A stretch of 64,000 nucleotides of DNA. Source: Ferruginibacter yonginensis (GTDB taxonomy: Bacteria; Bacteroidota; Bacteroidia; Chitinophagales; Chitinophagaceae). A model generated the notes under the pieces. It searched no databases, was not told the DNA's origin, and worked only from the letters and a program-made list of their open reading frames with translations. Shown piece by piece: positions 17,230 to 24,312 of this stretch. Location: the NCBI RefSeq assembly GCF_042651465.1, contig NZ_JBHSCZ010000001.1, positions 434,001 through 498,000 on the forward strand, in the 5' to 3' direction. How positions within the stretch are numbered: the first letter of the stretch is position 1; each line of letters begins with the position of its first letter. The translations under genes and the position numbers were made by a program.

Positions 17230-19794
17230 ATGATGAAATTTGTAGGCGAACATTTATTACCAGGACAAATAGGACAATTTTTTGTAATACTTTCTTTAGT
17301 GGCAGCCCTTATTGCCACTATTTCTTTTTTTAAGGCATCTAACATTACCGATGCACTCCAAAAAAACAATTGGCTTAAATTAGCCCGAACATCTTTTTAT
17401 GTTCAAGTTGCTGGTTCATTTGTAATTTTTACAGTGTTATTGTACATATGCTCCAACCATTTGTTTGAATATATGTATGCCTATAAACATGCTTCGTTAG
17501 AGTTAGAATATAAATATTTATTATCATGTATTTGGGAAGGACAAGAAGGTAGTTTTTTATTGTGGACGATATGGCATGGCGTAATTGGCATTTTATTAAT
17601 TAAAAAAGCTAATGATTGGGAAGCACCAGTAATGACGGTGGTAAGCTTTGCCCAGTTCTTTTTAATGCTCATGATTTTGGGTGTTTACTTTGGTAATATT
17701 AAAATTGGCAATAGTCCGTTTAGCTTAACCCGTAACGAAATAAGTGCACCAATTTTTAACCGACCAGATTATATGAATTTCATAAAAGATGGTTTAGGTT
17801 TAAATGTATTGTTGCGTAATTATTGGATGGTAATTCACCCTCCTATTTTGTTCTTAGGATTTGCCTCAACCATTATACCTTTTGCATATGCTTATGCAGG
17901 TATACAAACCAAACGATACGCTGATTGGGTAAAACCTGCCTTACCCTACACATTAATGGGTATTTGTATTTTAGGAGTAGGTATTATGATGGGTGGCAAA
18001 TGGGCTTACGAATCGCTCAACTTTGGTGGTTACTGGGCTTGGGATCCGGTTGAAAATGCCTCATTAGTACCTTGGTTATTGATGGTGGCTGGTATGCACA
18101 CCATGGTTATTTACAAAGCAACAGGGCACTCGTTAAGAGCAAGTTACCTGTTCATGATACTCACTTTTGTATTCATCCTCTACTCTACTTTTTTAACCAG
18201 AACAGGTGTGTTGGGTGATACTTCTGTACATTCATTTACTGAAACAGGTGAAGATATTACGTTTACCATTTTCGGTCATTTGTTTTCATTTAAAGCAATG
18301 AATGGATTGATATTGAGTTATTTGTTGGTGTTTACCATTCCTTCATTATGGTTGTTTATCAAAAACTATAAAAAAATACCCACCATATACAAAGAAGAAG
18401 CTACCAACTCAAGGGAGTTTTGGATGTATATTGGTTCATTAGTGTTTTTTTTAACAGCAATATTTATCATTGCCAAAACATCGGTACCGGTTTACAATAA
18501 AGTATTTGGTAAAAATATTGCACCGCCTGAAGATGTTGAGTTTTCATATAATAAAATCATTGTTTTAGTAGCTATCATCATTGGCTTTTTAACGGCTATT
18601 ACGCAATATTTAAAATATAAATCGACCGAAAAAAGTTATTTGTTTAAAAAGATAGCACTACCTACAGTCATTGCCATCGCTATTATGGCGGTGATTGTAT
18701 TTGCTTATCCATTTACTTATTACAAACAAGGCGCTGGTTTTTTAGGTGCAATTTATGTTGCAGCGTTTGCAGTTATTTATTCGGTGGTAGCCAATGCAAG
18801 CTATATATGGTCGGTACAAAAAGGCAATATCATGAAAGCTGGTAGCCCTATTGCCCATGCTGGTTTTGCATTAATGATTGTGGGTATACTCATTTCATCT
18901 GCCAACAAAAAAGTAATTAGCAGTAGCAACTCCAATGGTATTACGTTACCCGTTTCTGGTAAAGACCCTATGACAAAGCAACAAGATAACCCAAGAGAAA
19001 ATTTAACCTTGCTACGTCAAGTACCAGCAACACTTGCCAATTATTCTGTTACGTATTTAAAAGATTCTGCTGGTCATGAAAAAGGCAGAAATTTTTATAA
19101 ACTCAATTTTGTTCGTAAAAATGAAGATGGTACCCCATCAAAAGAAAATTTTGTATTAGAGCCTGATGTGTATGTGATGAAAGATAATAACATGAGCAGC
19201 AACCCTGATACTAAATCGTATTTATTAAAAGATGTGTTTACCTACGTTTCATATGCCATCAACAAAAATGCCGAGGTAGATACTGCTCAGTTTAAAGAAG
19301 TAAAACTAAACGTAGGCGATACGGCATTTTACAGCAATGGTTTTATGACTTTGAATAACGTAGTAAAAAATCCAACCAACTCAAAATTCAAATACAGTGC
19401 TGAGCAAGTAGCGTTAATGGCAGATATTAAAATAACATCAAAAGATAGTTTACATTTTGCTGCAGCACCGTTAATTATGATTGATAGTTTGGGTATAACC
19501 AATGCAGATGATACGGTTTACGCTCAAAATATTTTTGTTCGTTTTATGGGGGTTGATGAAGATAAAAAAATTAGAATCGGCATTAAAGAATCTGATAAGC
19601 TTATTGATTATGTTACAGTGAAAGCTTACATTTTCCCTTTAATCAATTTAGTTTGGATTGGCCTAATTATCATGGCGGCTGGTATTGTTTTGAGTATGTT
19701 ACAAAGAGGTAAATTTACCCGTTTACAAAGTGGCATTATTTTGTTTTTGAGTACGGCGTTTGTGTTTTATATGTTTTTATTAGCAAACGCTTAA
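17230..19794 (+). CDS. ccmF: Cytochrome c heme lyase CcmF (CcsA/CcmF superfamily)
   Basis: This large inner-membrane protein transfers heme to apocytochrome c. About 15 hydrophobic segments are visible. The periplasmic tryptophan-rich WWD motif, GGYWAWDPVENASLVPWLL, lies near residues 264-282. The heme-coordinating histidines are in segments such as YWMVIHPPILFLG (near residue 200). A C-terminal periplasmic region of roughly 250 residues separates the last membrane segments (LVWIGLIIMAAGIVLSML). The length of 854 aa is larger than the E. coli protein (647 aa), mainly because of that soluble domain. It is co-transcribed with ccmE. Confidence 0.92.
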   Translation: MMKFVGEHLLPGQIGQFFVILSLVAALIATISFFKASNITDALQKNNWLKLARTSFYVQVAGSFVIFTVLLYICSNHLFEYMYAYKHASLELEYKYLLSCIWEGQEGSFLLWTIWHGVIGILLIKKANDWEAPVMTVVSFAQFFLMLMILGVYFGNIKIGNSPFSLTRNEISAPIFNRPDYMNFIKDGLGLNVLLRNYWMVIHPPILFLGFASTIIPFAYAYAGIQTKRYADWVKPALPYTLMGICILGVGIMMGGKWAYESLNFGGYWAWDPVENASLVPWLLMVAGMHTMVIYKATGHSLRASYLFMILTFVFILYSTFLTRTGVLGDTSVHSFTETGEDITFTIFGHLFSFKAMNGLILSYLLVFTIPSLWLFIKNYKKIPTIYKEEATNSREFWMYIGSLVFFLTAIFIIAKTSVPVYNKVFGKNIAPPEDVEFSYNKIIVLVAIIIGFLTAITQYLKYKSTEKSYLFKKIALPTVIAIAIMAVIVFAYPFTYYKQGAGFLGAIYVAAFAVIYSVVANASYIWSVQKGNIMKAGSPIAHAGFALMIVGILISSANKKVISSSNSNGITLPVSGKDPMTKQQDNPRENLTLLRQVPATLANYSVTYLKDSAGHEKGRNFYKLNFVRKNEDGTPSKENFVLEPDVYVMKDNNMSSNPDTKSYLLKDVFTYVSYAINKNAEVDTAQFKEVKLNVGDTAFYSNGFMTLNNVVKNPTNSKFKYSAEQVALMADIKITSKDSLHFAAAPLIMIDSLGITNADDTVYAQNIFVRFMGVDEDKKIRIGIKESDKLIDYVTVKAYIFPLINLVWIGLIIMAAGIVLSMLQRGKFTRLQSGIILFLSTAFVFYMFLLANA

Positions 19795-19903
19795 AATGCT
19801 TACAGTTTTAACAAAAATTACGGATCAAAACATAAAAAAATAGGGTTACCTTATTTGCATTTGTAATATTAAAGTGTGAACTTCATCATCAATAACTTGG
19901 TTA

Positions 19904-20548
19904 ATGGTTCCCTTTCAAAAGCGATATTATAAATACTGTAGCTGTTTGCTTGTTTTTATTGTATGCCATATTGCACTCAAAGCACAGCAAACCAACCGTA
20001 ATGATACCATTGTTACTGAAGCTATTATTTACGAAGGTGATACCCTTTCACTCAAAACCCTCGATTTTGTATTTACTTACGGCAAACTCTCCAAAGCACA
20101 AATAGCGGCCAATGCACAATATAATCGGCTGCGTAACGCAGTATATGTAACTTACCCGTATGCTATAAGAGCCGGTGCAGTTATGAATGATATTAATGCC
20201 AAGCTTACTGGGGTTACAGATAAAGATGAAAGAAAAAAATACATCAAATCAAGAGAAAAAGAACTTAAAAAAGAGTTTACAGAGCCACTTAAAAACTTAT
20301 CAGTGTACCAAGGTAAAGTATTAATGAAACTCATTAATAGAGAAACTGGTAATAATTGCTATGAAATAATAAAAGAATATAAAGGTGGTGTTACTGCAAG
20401 GTTTTATCAAACAGTGGCTTTCTTTTTTGATAGTAATTTAAAGCAAAGCTATGATGCTGATACAGATGATGCCCTCATTGAAAAATTTGTAAAAGAGGTA
20501 CAACGTATGTATGGCCATAATTCAGCCCCACATGCTAAAATGATGTAG
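19904..20548 (+). CDS. DUF4294-family exported protein
   Basis: A hydrophobic N-terminal stretch (residues about 9-28, SCLLVFIVCHIALKA) ahead of QQTNRN suggests a signal peptide or anchor. The rest matches the Bacteroidota DUF4294 family, with blocks TYGKLSKAQIAANAQYNRL and AVYVTYPYAIRAGAVMNDIN, and a Lys/Glu-rich helix in the middle (residues 105-125). The family has no established function. It lies between ccmF and bshB1 on the same strand, but the 109-nt gap ahead of it suggests a separate promoter. The first ATG is used. Confidence 0.75.
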   Translation: MVPFQKRYYKYCSCLLVFIVCHIALKAQQTNRNDTIVTEAIIYEGDTLSLKTLDFVFTYGKLSKAQIAANAQYNRLRNAVYVTYPYAIRAGAVMNDINAKLTGVTDKDERKKYIKSREKELKKEFTEPLKNLSVYQGKVLMKLINRETGNNCYEIIKEYKGGVTARFYQTVAFFFDSNLKQSYDADTDDALIEKFVKEVQRMYGHNSAPHAKMM

Positions 20549-20623
20549 TTTATTAGATGCAATAAATTTTGCTTTTTAACAGTACTTACAGCAGCTTTTT
20601 TAATTAATACAAGCAAATTTTTG

Positions 20624-20630
20624 TACTTTG
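20624..20630 (+). promoter_or_regulatory. Probable -7 element of bshB1
   Basis: TACTTTG followed by CAACAAC lies 21 nt before the ATG of bshB1. It is one base shorter than the TAnnTTTG consensus, so the call is tentative. Confidence 0.35.
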
Positions 20631-20651
20631 CAACAACATTTGTAAGTAAAT

Positions 20652-21386
20652 ATGAAGTTAGATGTGTTGGCTTTTGGTGTACACCCCGATGATGTTGAGT
20701 TAGGTTGCGCAGGTGTATTGGCTCTCGAAAAAAGATTAGGAAAAAAAACAGGCGTTATTGATTTAACAAAAGGTGAATTAGGCACAAGAGGTACTACTGA
20801 AACACGTTATGAAGAAGCCTACAACGCAAAACAAATATTACAACTTGATGTACGAGAAAACCTTGGTTTAGCAGATGGTTTTTTTGAAAATAACCAAGCC
20901 TCACAATTACAAGTTATTGCCGTTCTAAGAAAATACCAACCCGATATTGTATTTTGCAATGCCCCTGAAGATAGGCACCCTGATCATGGTCGTAGTGCTG
21001 CATTAGTTGAAGATGCTGCTTTTTATGCAGGCTTGGCAAAAATTGAAACATTAGATGAAAATGGCAAACCACAATTACCTTGGCGCCCAAAATATGTGTT
21101 CAATTATATACAAGATCGTTTGTTAAAGGCTGATTTTGTGGTTGATATTTCAGCTGATTTTGATACCAAATTAGCTTCAATAAGAGCTTATAAAACACAG
21201 TTTTATGATCCAGCACATACAGATGGGCCGCAAACATATATTTCATCGCCTGCTTTTTTAGAAGGCATTATAGCCAGAGCAGCAATGTATGGCAAAATGA
21301 TAGGTGTACCCTATGCAGAAGCATTTATATCTAAAAAAACGGTAGGTATAAAAAGTATGGATGCATTGGTACAACAAACAACGTAA
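20652..21386 (+). CDS. bshB1: Bacillithiol biosynthesis deacetylase BshB1
   Basis: BshB1 removes the acetyl group from GlcNAc-malate in bacillithiol synthesis. The LmbE-fold zinc site starts with H11, D13 and D14 in GVHPDDVELGC. A second block, EDRHPDHGRSA, lies near residues 106-116. The segment TKGELGTRGTTETRYEEA (residues 39-56) is characteristic of BshB1 rather than of other LmbE amidases. The length of 244 aa is normal. The gene lies 17 nt before a fatty-acid desaturase. A bacilliredoxin is present at 61.5-61.9 kb, which supports bacillithiol as the low-molecular-weight thiol of this organism; bshA and bshC are not in the window. Confidence 0.92.
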   Translation: MKLDVLAFGVHPDDVELGCAGVLALEKRLGKKTGVIDLTKGELGTRGTTETRYEEAYNAKQILQLDVRENLGLADGFFENNQASQLQVIAVLRKYQPDIVFCNAPEDRHPDHGRSAALVEDAAFYAGLAKIETLDENGKPQLPWRPKYVFNYIQDRLLKADFVVDISADFDTKLASIRAYKTQFYDPAHTDGPQTYISSPAFLEGIIARAAMYGKMIGVPYAEAFISKKTVGIKSMDALVQQTT

Positions 21387-21402
21387 TAATTAAATAGTAA
21401 TA

Positions 21403-22479
21403 ATGGCAGCAGTAACACCGAAATTCAAAAACCTTAATGGTACTGACTTTCACAGGGAATTAAAGAGAAGAGTGCATAACTATTTTGTTGAAAACAATAA
21501 AAAAAGCACTGGTGATTTTTCATTGTATTTTAAAGCAATTTTGTTTTGGACGTTGTACATTGGCTTATATGTACATGTGGTATTTTTTACACCAGGTGCT
21601 TGGTGGGCCATTGCTGAGTGTTTGGTAATGGGTGGTTTAACAGCAGCCATTGGTTTTAATGTAATGCATGATGGTGGACATGGTAGTTTTAGTGAAAGTC
21701 CGTTTTGGAATAAAATAGCCGCTTTTTCTGTAAACGGATTAGGCGCTAGTGCATTAATGTGGAACAACAAACACAACATTATTCACCACACTTATACCAA
21801 TATTGATGGTTTTGATGATGATATTGAAATTAAGCCGATGTTGCGTATGTGTGAAACCCAAAAGAAATACAAAATTCACCGCTTTCAACACATTTATGTG
21901 TGGTTTTTGTACACTCAATTATTAATTATTTGGGTATTTGCAACAGATTATACCAAGTATTTTAAAAAGAAAGTAGGACAAGTACCTTTAAAGAAATTTA
22001 GTGCCTTTGATCACTTTGCATTTTGGACTGCTAAAATCGGTTACTATGCCATGATGATTGTATTACCTATTTATATGGTAGGCTTCGTAAATTGGTTAAT
22101 TGGCTTTATGGTATTAGCCATGTTTGCTGGTTTTGTATTAAGTGTGGTATTTCAATTAGCTCATACGGTTGAAGAAACAGCTTTTCCTGTACCGGTTGAA
22201 AATACCAATAATATTGAAAACGAGTGGGCTATTCACCAAATACAAACCACTGCAAATTTTGCTACTAAAAACAAATTAATATCTTGGTTAGTAGGTGGTT
22301 TAAATTTCCAAATTGAGCATCATCTGTTCCCGAAGATTTCTCATATTCACTATCCAGAAATTAGTAAAATCATTAAAAAAACGTGTGAAGAGTTTAATAT
22401 TAAATATATAGAGCATCGTAAAATGCGCCATGCATTGGCATCACATGCTATGTACTTAAAAAAAATGGGTACCGCTTAA
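21403..22479 (+). CDS. Membrane fatty-acid desaturase (acyl-CoA/acyl-lipid)
   Basis: Three histidine boxes define a di-iron membrane desaturase: HDGGHG (H89, H93), HNIIHH (H124, H128, H129) and QIEHHLFP (H306, H307). Four or more hydrophobic segments lie at about 45-65, 73-90, 165-185, 205-225 and 228-250. The QIEHH form of the third box, with a glutamine in place of the first His, is typical of front-end and linoleoyl-CoA-type desaturases. It inserts a cis double bond into membrane fatty acids using an electron donor not encoded here. It is probably in one transcript with bshB1 (17-nt gap) and ends at a terminator. The regiospecificity cannot be read from the sequence. Confidence 0.88.
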   Translation: MAAVTPKFKNLNGTDFHRELKRRVHNYFVENNKKSTGDFSLYFKAILFWTLYIGLYVHVVFFTPGAWWAIAECLVMGGLTAAIGFNVMHDGGHGSFSESPFWNKIAAFSVNGLGASALMWNNKHNIIHHTYTNIDGFDDDIEIKPMLRMCETQKKYKIHRFQHIYVWFLYTQLLIIWVFATDYTKYFKKKVGQVPLKKFSAFDHFAFWTAKIGYYAMMIVLPIYMVGFVNWLIGFMVLAMFAGFVLSVVFQLAHTVEETAFPVPVENTNNIENEWAIHQIQTTANFATKNKLISWLVGGLNFQIEHHLFPKISHIHYPEISKIIKKTCEEFNIKYIEHRKMRHALASHAMYLKKMGTA

Positions 22480-22504
22480 ATTTGATTTGTTTTAATTTTT
22501 TAAT

Positions 22505-22535
22505 AACAGCCTTTCACATTTGTTGAAAGGCTGTT
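22505..22535 (+). terminator. Rho-independent terminator
   Basis: AACAGCCTTTCA and TGAAAGGCTGTT form a perfect 12-bp stem with a 7-nt loop, just after the desaturase stop; the T-tract is short. Confidence 0.8.
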
Positions 22536-22601
22536 TGCTTTTAACCAATATACAACGGAACAGCAGCATTTAATACCGTATGTTTACTAAAATTTATAAA
22601 G

Positions 22602-23015
22602 ATGAAATCAATCACTAATTGGCATACCACCCACGAAAAAACATTAAAACTAGGCGATAAATTGGCTGATGCTGTGGCCAATGGCATGGGCTCTTGGAAA
22701 TTTATTATATGGCAAACCATTGTAGTAATCATTTGGATGGCATTAAACGTATTGGCATTGGTGCAACATTGGGATCCCTACCCTTTTATACTATTAAACC
22801 TCATTTTTTCTACACAAGCAGCCTATGCAGCACCCATCATTATGATGTCGCAAAATAGGCAAAGCCAAAGAGATCGGTTGCAAGCAGAGAACGATTATAA
22901 GACCAATCTTTTAGCGAAAGAAGAAATTGAGGCGTTACAAATTCAACTTAATAAAATTGAAAAAGATAAATTGGATATTATTATTGGGCTGCTACAGCAA
23001 ATGAAAACGACTTAA
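22602..23015 (+). CDS. DUF1003 membrane protein
   Basis: The 137-aa protein has the DUF1003 organisation: an N-terminal amphipathic part (LGDKLADAVANGMGSWKF), two hydrophobic segments (residues about 34-54 and 61-83) with WDPYPFILLNLIFS between them, and a cytoplasmic tail. The tail is a coiled coil (EIEALQIQLNKIEKDKLD, residues 107-124) that ends in GLLQQMKTT. The family is a small membrane protein group of unknown role. The last 48 codons of this gene have been copied twice immediately downstream (see the repeat entries), which is very unusual. The gene has no recognised operon partner. Confidence 0.85.
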   Translation: MKSITNWHTTHEKTLKLGDKLADAVANGMGSWKFIIWQTIVVIIWMALNVLALVQHWDPYPFILLNLIFSTQAAYAAPIIMMSQNRQSQRDRLQAENDYKTNLLAKEEIEALQIQLNKIEKDKLDIIIGLLQQMKTT

Positions 23016-23222
23016 ATTTTATAGGATGGTATGGCGATTATAAAACTATGCTTAGGCTCCTTTCTTATTGTGATGAAACAAAGCAAATACAATCACTATA
23101 ACAGCAATACTGCAGCATCATTTTTATAGCGTTTTGAGGAAATAAATATAATTTCAGCCATAGCTACTCTTCAATTTAACACTGCCTTTTTTACAGTTAC
23201 ACTTTTGAACTTACGCTGAAAA

Positions 23223-23257
23223 AGTTTTGATAGCTGTTATTAAGGAGTATCAAAACT
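23223..23257. repeat. Inverted repeat in unit 1 (short loop)
   Basis: AGTTTTGATA and TATCAAAACT are perfect 10-bp arms separated by 15 nt. The same arms recur in unit 2 with a longer loop. Confidence 0.7.
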
Positions 23258-23365
23258 GGTATTTTAAAAGATTTTAATTTTATTCTAAAACAGGTTGTCA
23301 TTTTTAACTATTTTCCTTTGCTCTTAGAAAAATGATACTTTTAATCCTAGAAAAACTATGTAATT

Positions 23366-23448
23366 ATATTTAATGTCATCGATTTATGCAGATAAAAATC
23401 TGCTTTATATAATTTCGAGATGCGCTACGCTAACATCTCGAATAGCGG
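23366..23448. repeat. Conserved 83-nt two-hairpin module, copy 1
   Basis: This module contains a small hairpin GCAGAT-AAAA-ATCTGC (23388-23403) and a 9-bp hairpin TTCGAGATG / CATCTCGAA (23414-23422 and 23434-23442). It is identical over all 83 positions to 23971-24053, although the rest of the spacer has diverged. It abuts the gene-tail copies and so marks the junction. Confidence 0.8.
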
Positions 23449-23593
23449 TGATCGGTTGCAAGCTGAGAACGATTATAAGACTAATCTTTTAGCGAAAGAA
23501 GAAATTGAGGCGTTACAAATTCAACTTAATAAAATCGAAAAAGATAAATTGGATATTATTATTGGGCTGCTACAGCAAATGAAAACGACTTAA
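23420..23593 (+). pseudogene. 57-codon ORF: junction hairpin fused to a copy of the DUF1003 tail
   Basis: An ATG inside the junction hairpin opens a frame that reads MRYANISNSG and then enters the DUF1003 tail in the native frame, ending in GLLQQMKTT and the same stop. Relative to the real gene the tail copy differs at three positions (GCA to GCT, ACC to ACT, ATT to ATC), all synonymous. Most likely this is a duplicated gene fragment, but an expressed coiled-coil peptide cannot be excluded. No promoter or ribosome site was recognised. Confidence 0.45.
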
Positions 23594-24052
23594 ATTTTAT
23601 AGGATGGTATAGCGATAATAAAACTATGCTTAGGCTCCTTTCTGAATAAAAAAAAGCTATTCTCACAAATACAACAGCAATGCTGCAGCGTCATTTTTAT
23701 AGCATTTTTGAGGAATAAATATAGGTGTAGCCGTAGCTACTATTCAATTTAACACTGCCTTTTTTACATTTACATTTTTGAACTTACGCTGAAAAAGTTT
23801 TGATAGCTTTCACATAGCTGTTACATAGCTGTATTAAAGCTGTTACTAAGGTGTATCAAAACTGTTATTATATAAAATTTTAGGATTATTCTAAGACAGG
23901 TTGTCATTTTAACTATTTTCCTTTACTCATAGAAAAATGATACTTTTAGTCATAGATAAACTGTGTATTTATATTTAATGTCATCGATTTATGCAGATAA
24001 AAATCTGCTTTATATAATTTCGAGATGCGCTACGCTAACATCTCGAATAGCG
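23450..24052 (+). repeat. Tandem repeat unit 2, 603 bp
   Basis: This unit repeats the DUF1003 tail from GATCGG, its stop and the same spacer, with many substitutions and indels in the spacer but near-identity in the tail (3 differences in 144 nt) and at the end module. A local expansion made of ATAGCTGTTAC-like blocks near 23813-23845 accounts for much of the extra length. Confidence 0.85.
23796..23863. repeat. Inverted repeat in unit 2 (expanded loop)
   Basis: The arms AGTTTTGATA (23796-23805) and TATCAAAACT (23854-23863) match unit 1, but the loop has grown to 48 nt by repetition of short CATAGCTGTTA-like blocks. Confidence 0.7.
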
Positions 24053-24145
24053 GAAATTGAGGCGTTACAAATTCAACTTAATAAAATTGAAAAAGATAAA
24101 TTTGATATTATTATTGGGCTGCTACAGCAAATGAAAACGACTTAA
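23963..24145 (+). pseudogene. 60-codon ORF: spacer and hairpin fused to the second DUF1003 tail copy
   Basis: From a GTG in the spacer the frame runs through the junction module in a different reading frame from the previous copy and enters the DUF1003 tail at EIEAL, again in the native frame, ending in GLLQQMKTT. The tail shows one change from the real gene, Leu to Phe (TTG to TTT). It is probably a gene fragment. Confidence 0.4.
23971..24053. repeat. Conserved 83-nt two-hairpin module, copy 2
   Basis: Identical to 23366-23448, with the 9-bp hairpin arms at 24019-24027 and 24039-24047. Here it joins the gene tail at GAAATTGAGG, 51 nt further into the tail than at the first junction. Confidence 0.8.
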
Positions 24146-24155
24146 ATTTTATAGC
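24053..24155 (+). repeat. Partial tandem repeat unit 3 (gene tail only)
   Basis: A third copy of the last 31 codons of the DUF1003 gene plus the stop and TTTTATAG. After this point similarity to the other units ends and a GC-richer dispersed repeat begins. Confidence 0.85.
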
Positions 24156-24174
24156 GTTGAACTAAGCTAAAAAA

Positions 24175-24279
24175 GCCCAAGGGCGCAGGGATAGTAACGG
24201 CACCTGCGGAGCTGCGGCGTAGCAGGTACAGTGAATAGCCCGTTACAACTGCTGCATAATGGTATTTGCTTACCGCCCC
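24175..24279 (-). repeat. GC-rich dispersed repeat, copy 1 (inverted relative to copy 2)
   Basis: The reverse complement shares the blocks GCAGCAGTTGT, GGCTATTC, CTGTACCT, CCGCA, GGTGCCG and CTATCC, in that order and at similar spacing, with 44835-44937. It is clearly richer in G and C than its surroundings and lies between the tandem array and the glnS promoter. No coding frame is apparent; it is probably an intergenic repeat family of this genome. Confidence 0.7.
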
Positions 24280-24288
24280 AACATTTCT

Positions 24289-24296
24289 TAAATTTG
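24289..24296 (+). promoter_or_regulatory. -7 promoter element of glnS
   Basis: TAAATTTG matches TAnnTTTG and ends 16 nt before the ATG of glnS, implying a very short leader. Confidence 0.5.
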
Positions 24297-24312
24297 TATT
24301 TCAAATAAATAT

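Larger units (their letters stand above)
22872..23449 (+). repeat. Tandem repeat unit 1 (DUF1003 gene tail plus non-coding spacer), 578 bp
   Basis: This unit starts inside the DUF1003 gene (GATCGGTTGCAAG), runs through its stop and about 430 nt of non-coding DNA, and ends with a conserved two-hairpin module followed by TAGCGG. The next unit starts again at the same point in the gene tail. The spacer shows no ORF with recognisable protein similarity, no RNA gene and no transposase. Confidence 0.85.

Noticed and set aside
22872..24155. CRISPR array or integron cassette array
   Set aside because: The units are about 580 bp, contain gene fragments and differ in the repeated part; no short direct repeats with spacers, no cas genes, no integrase.
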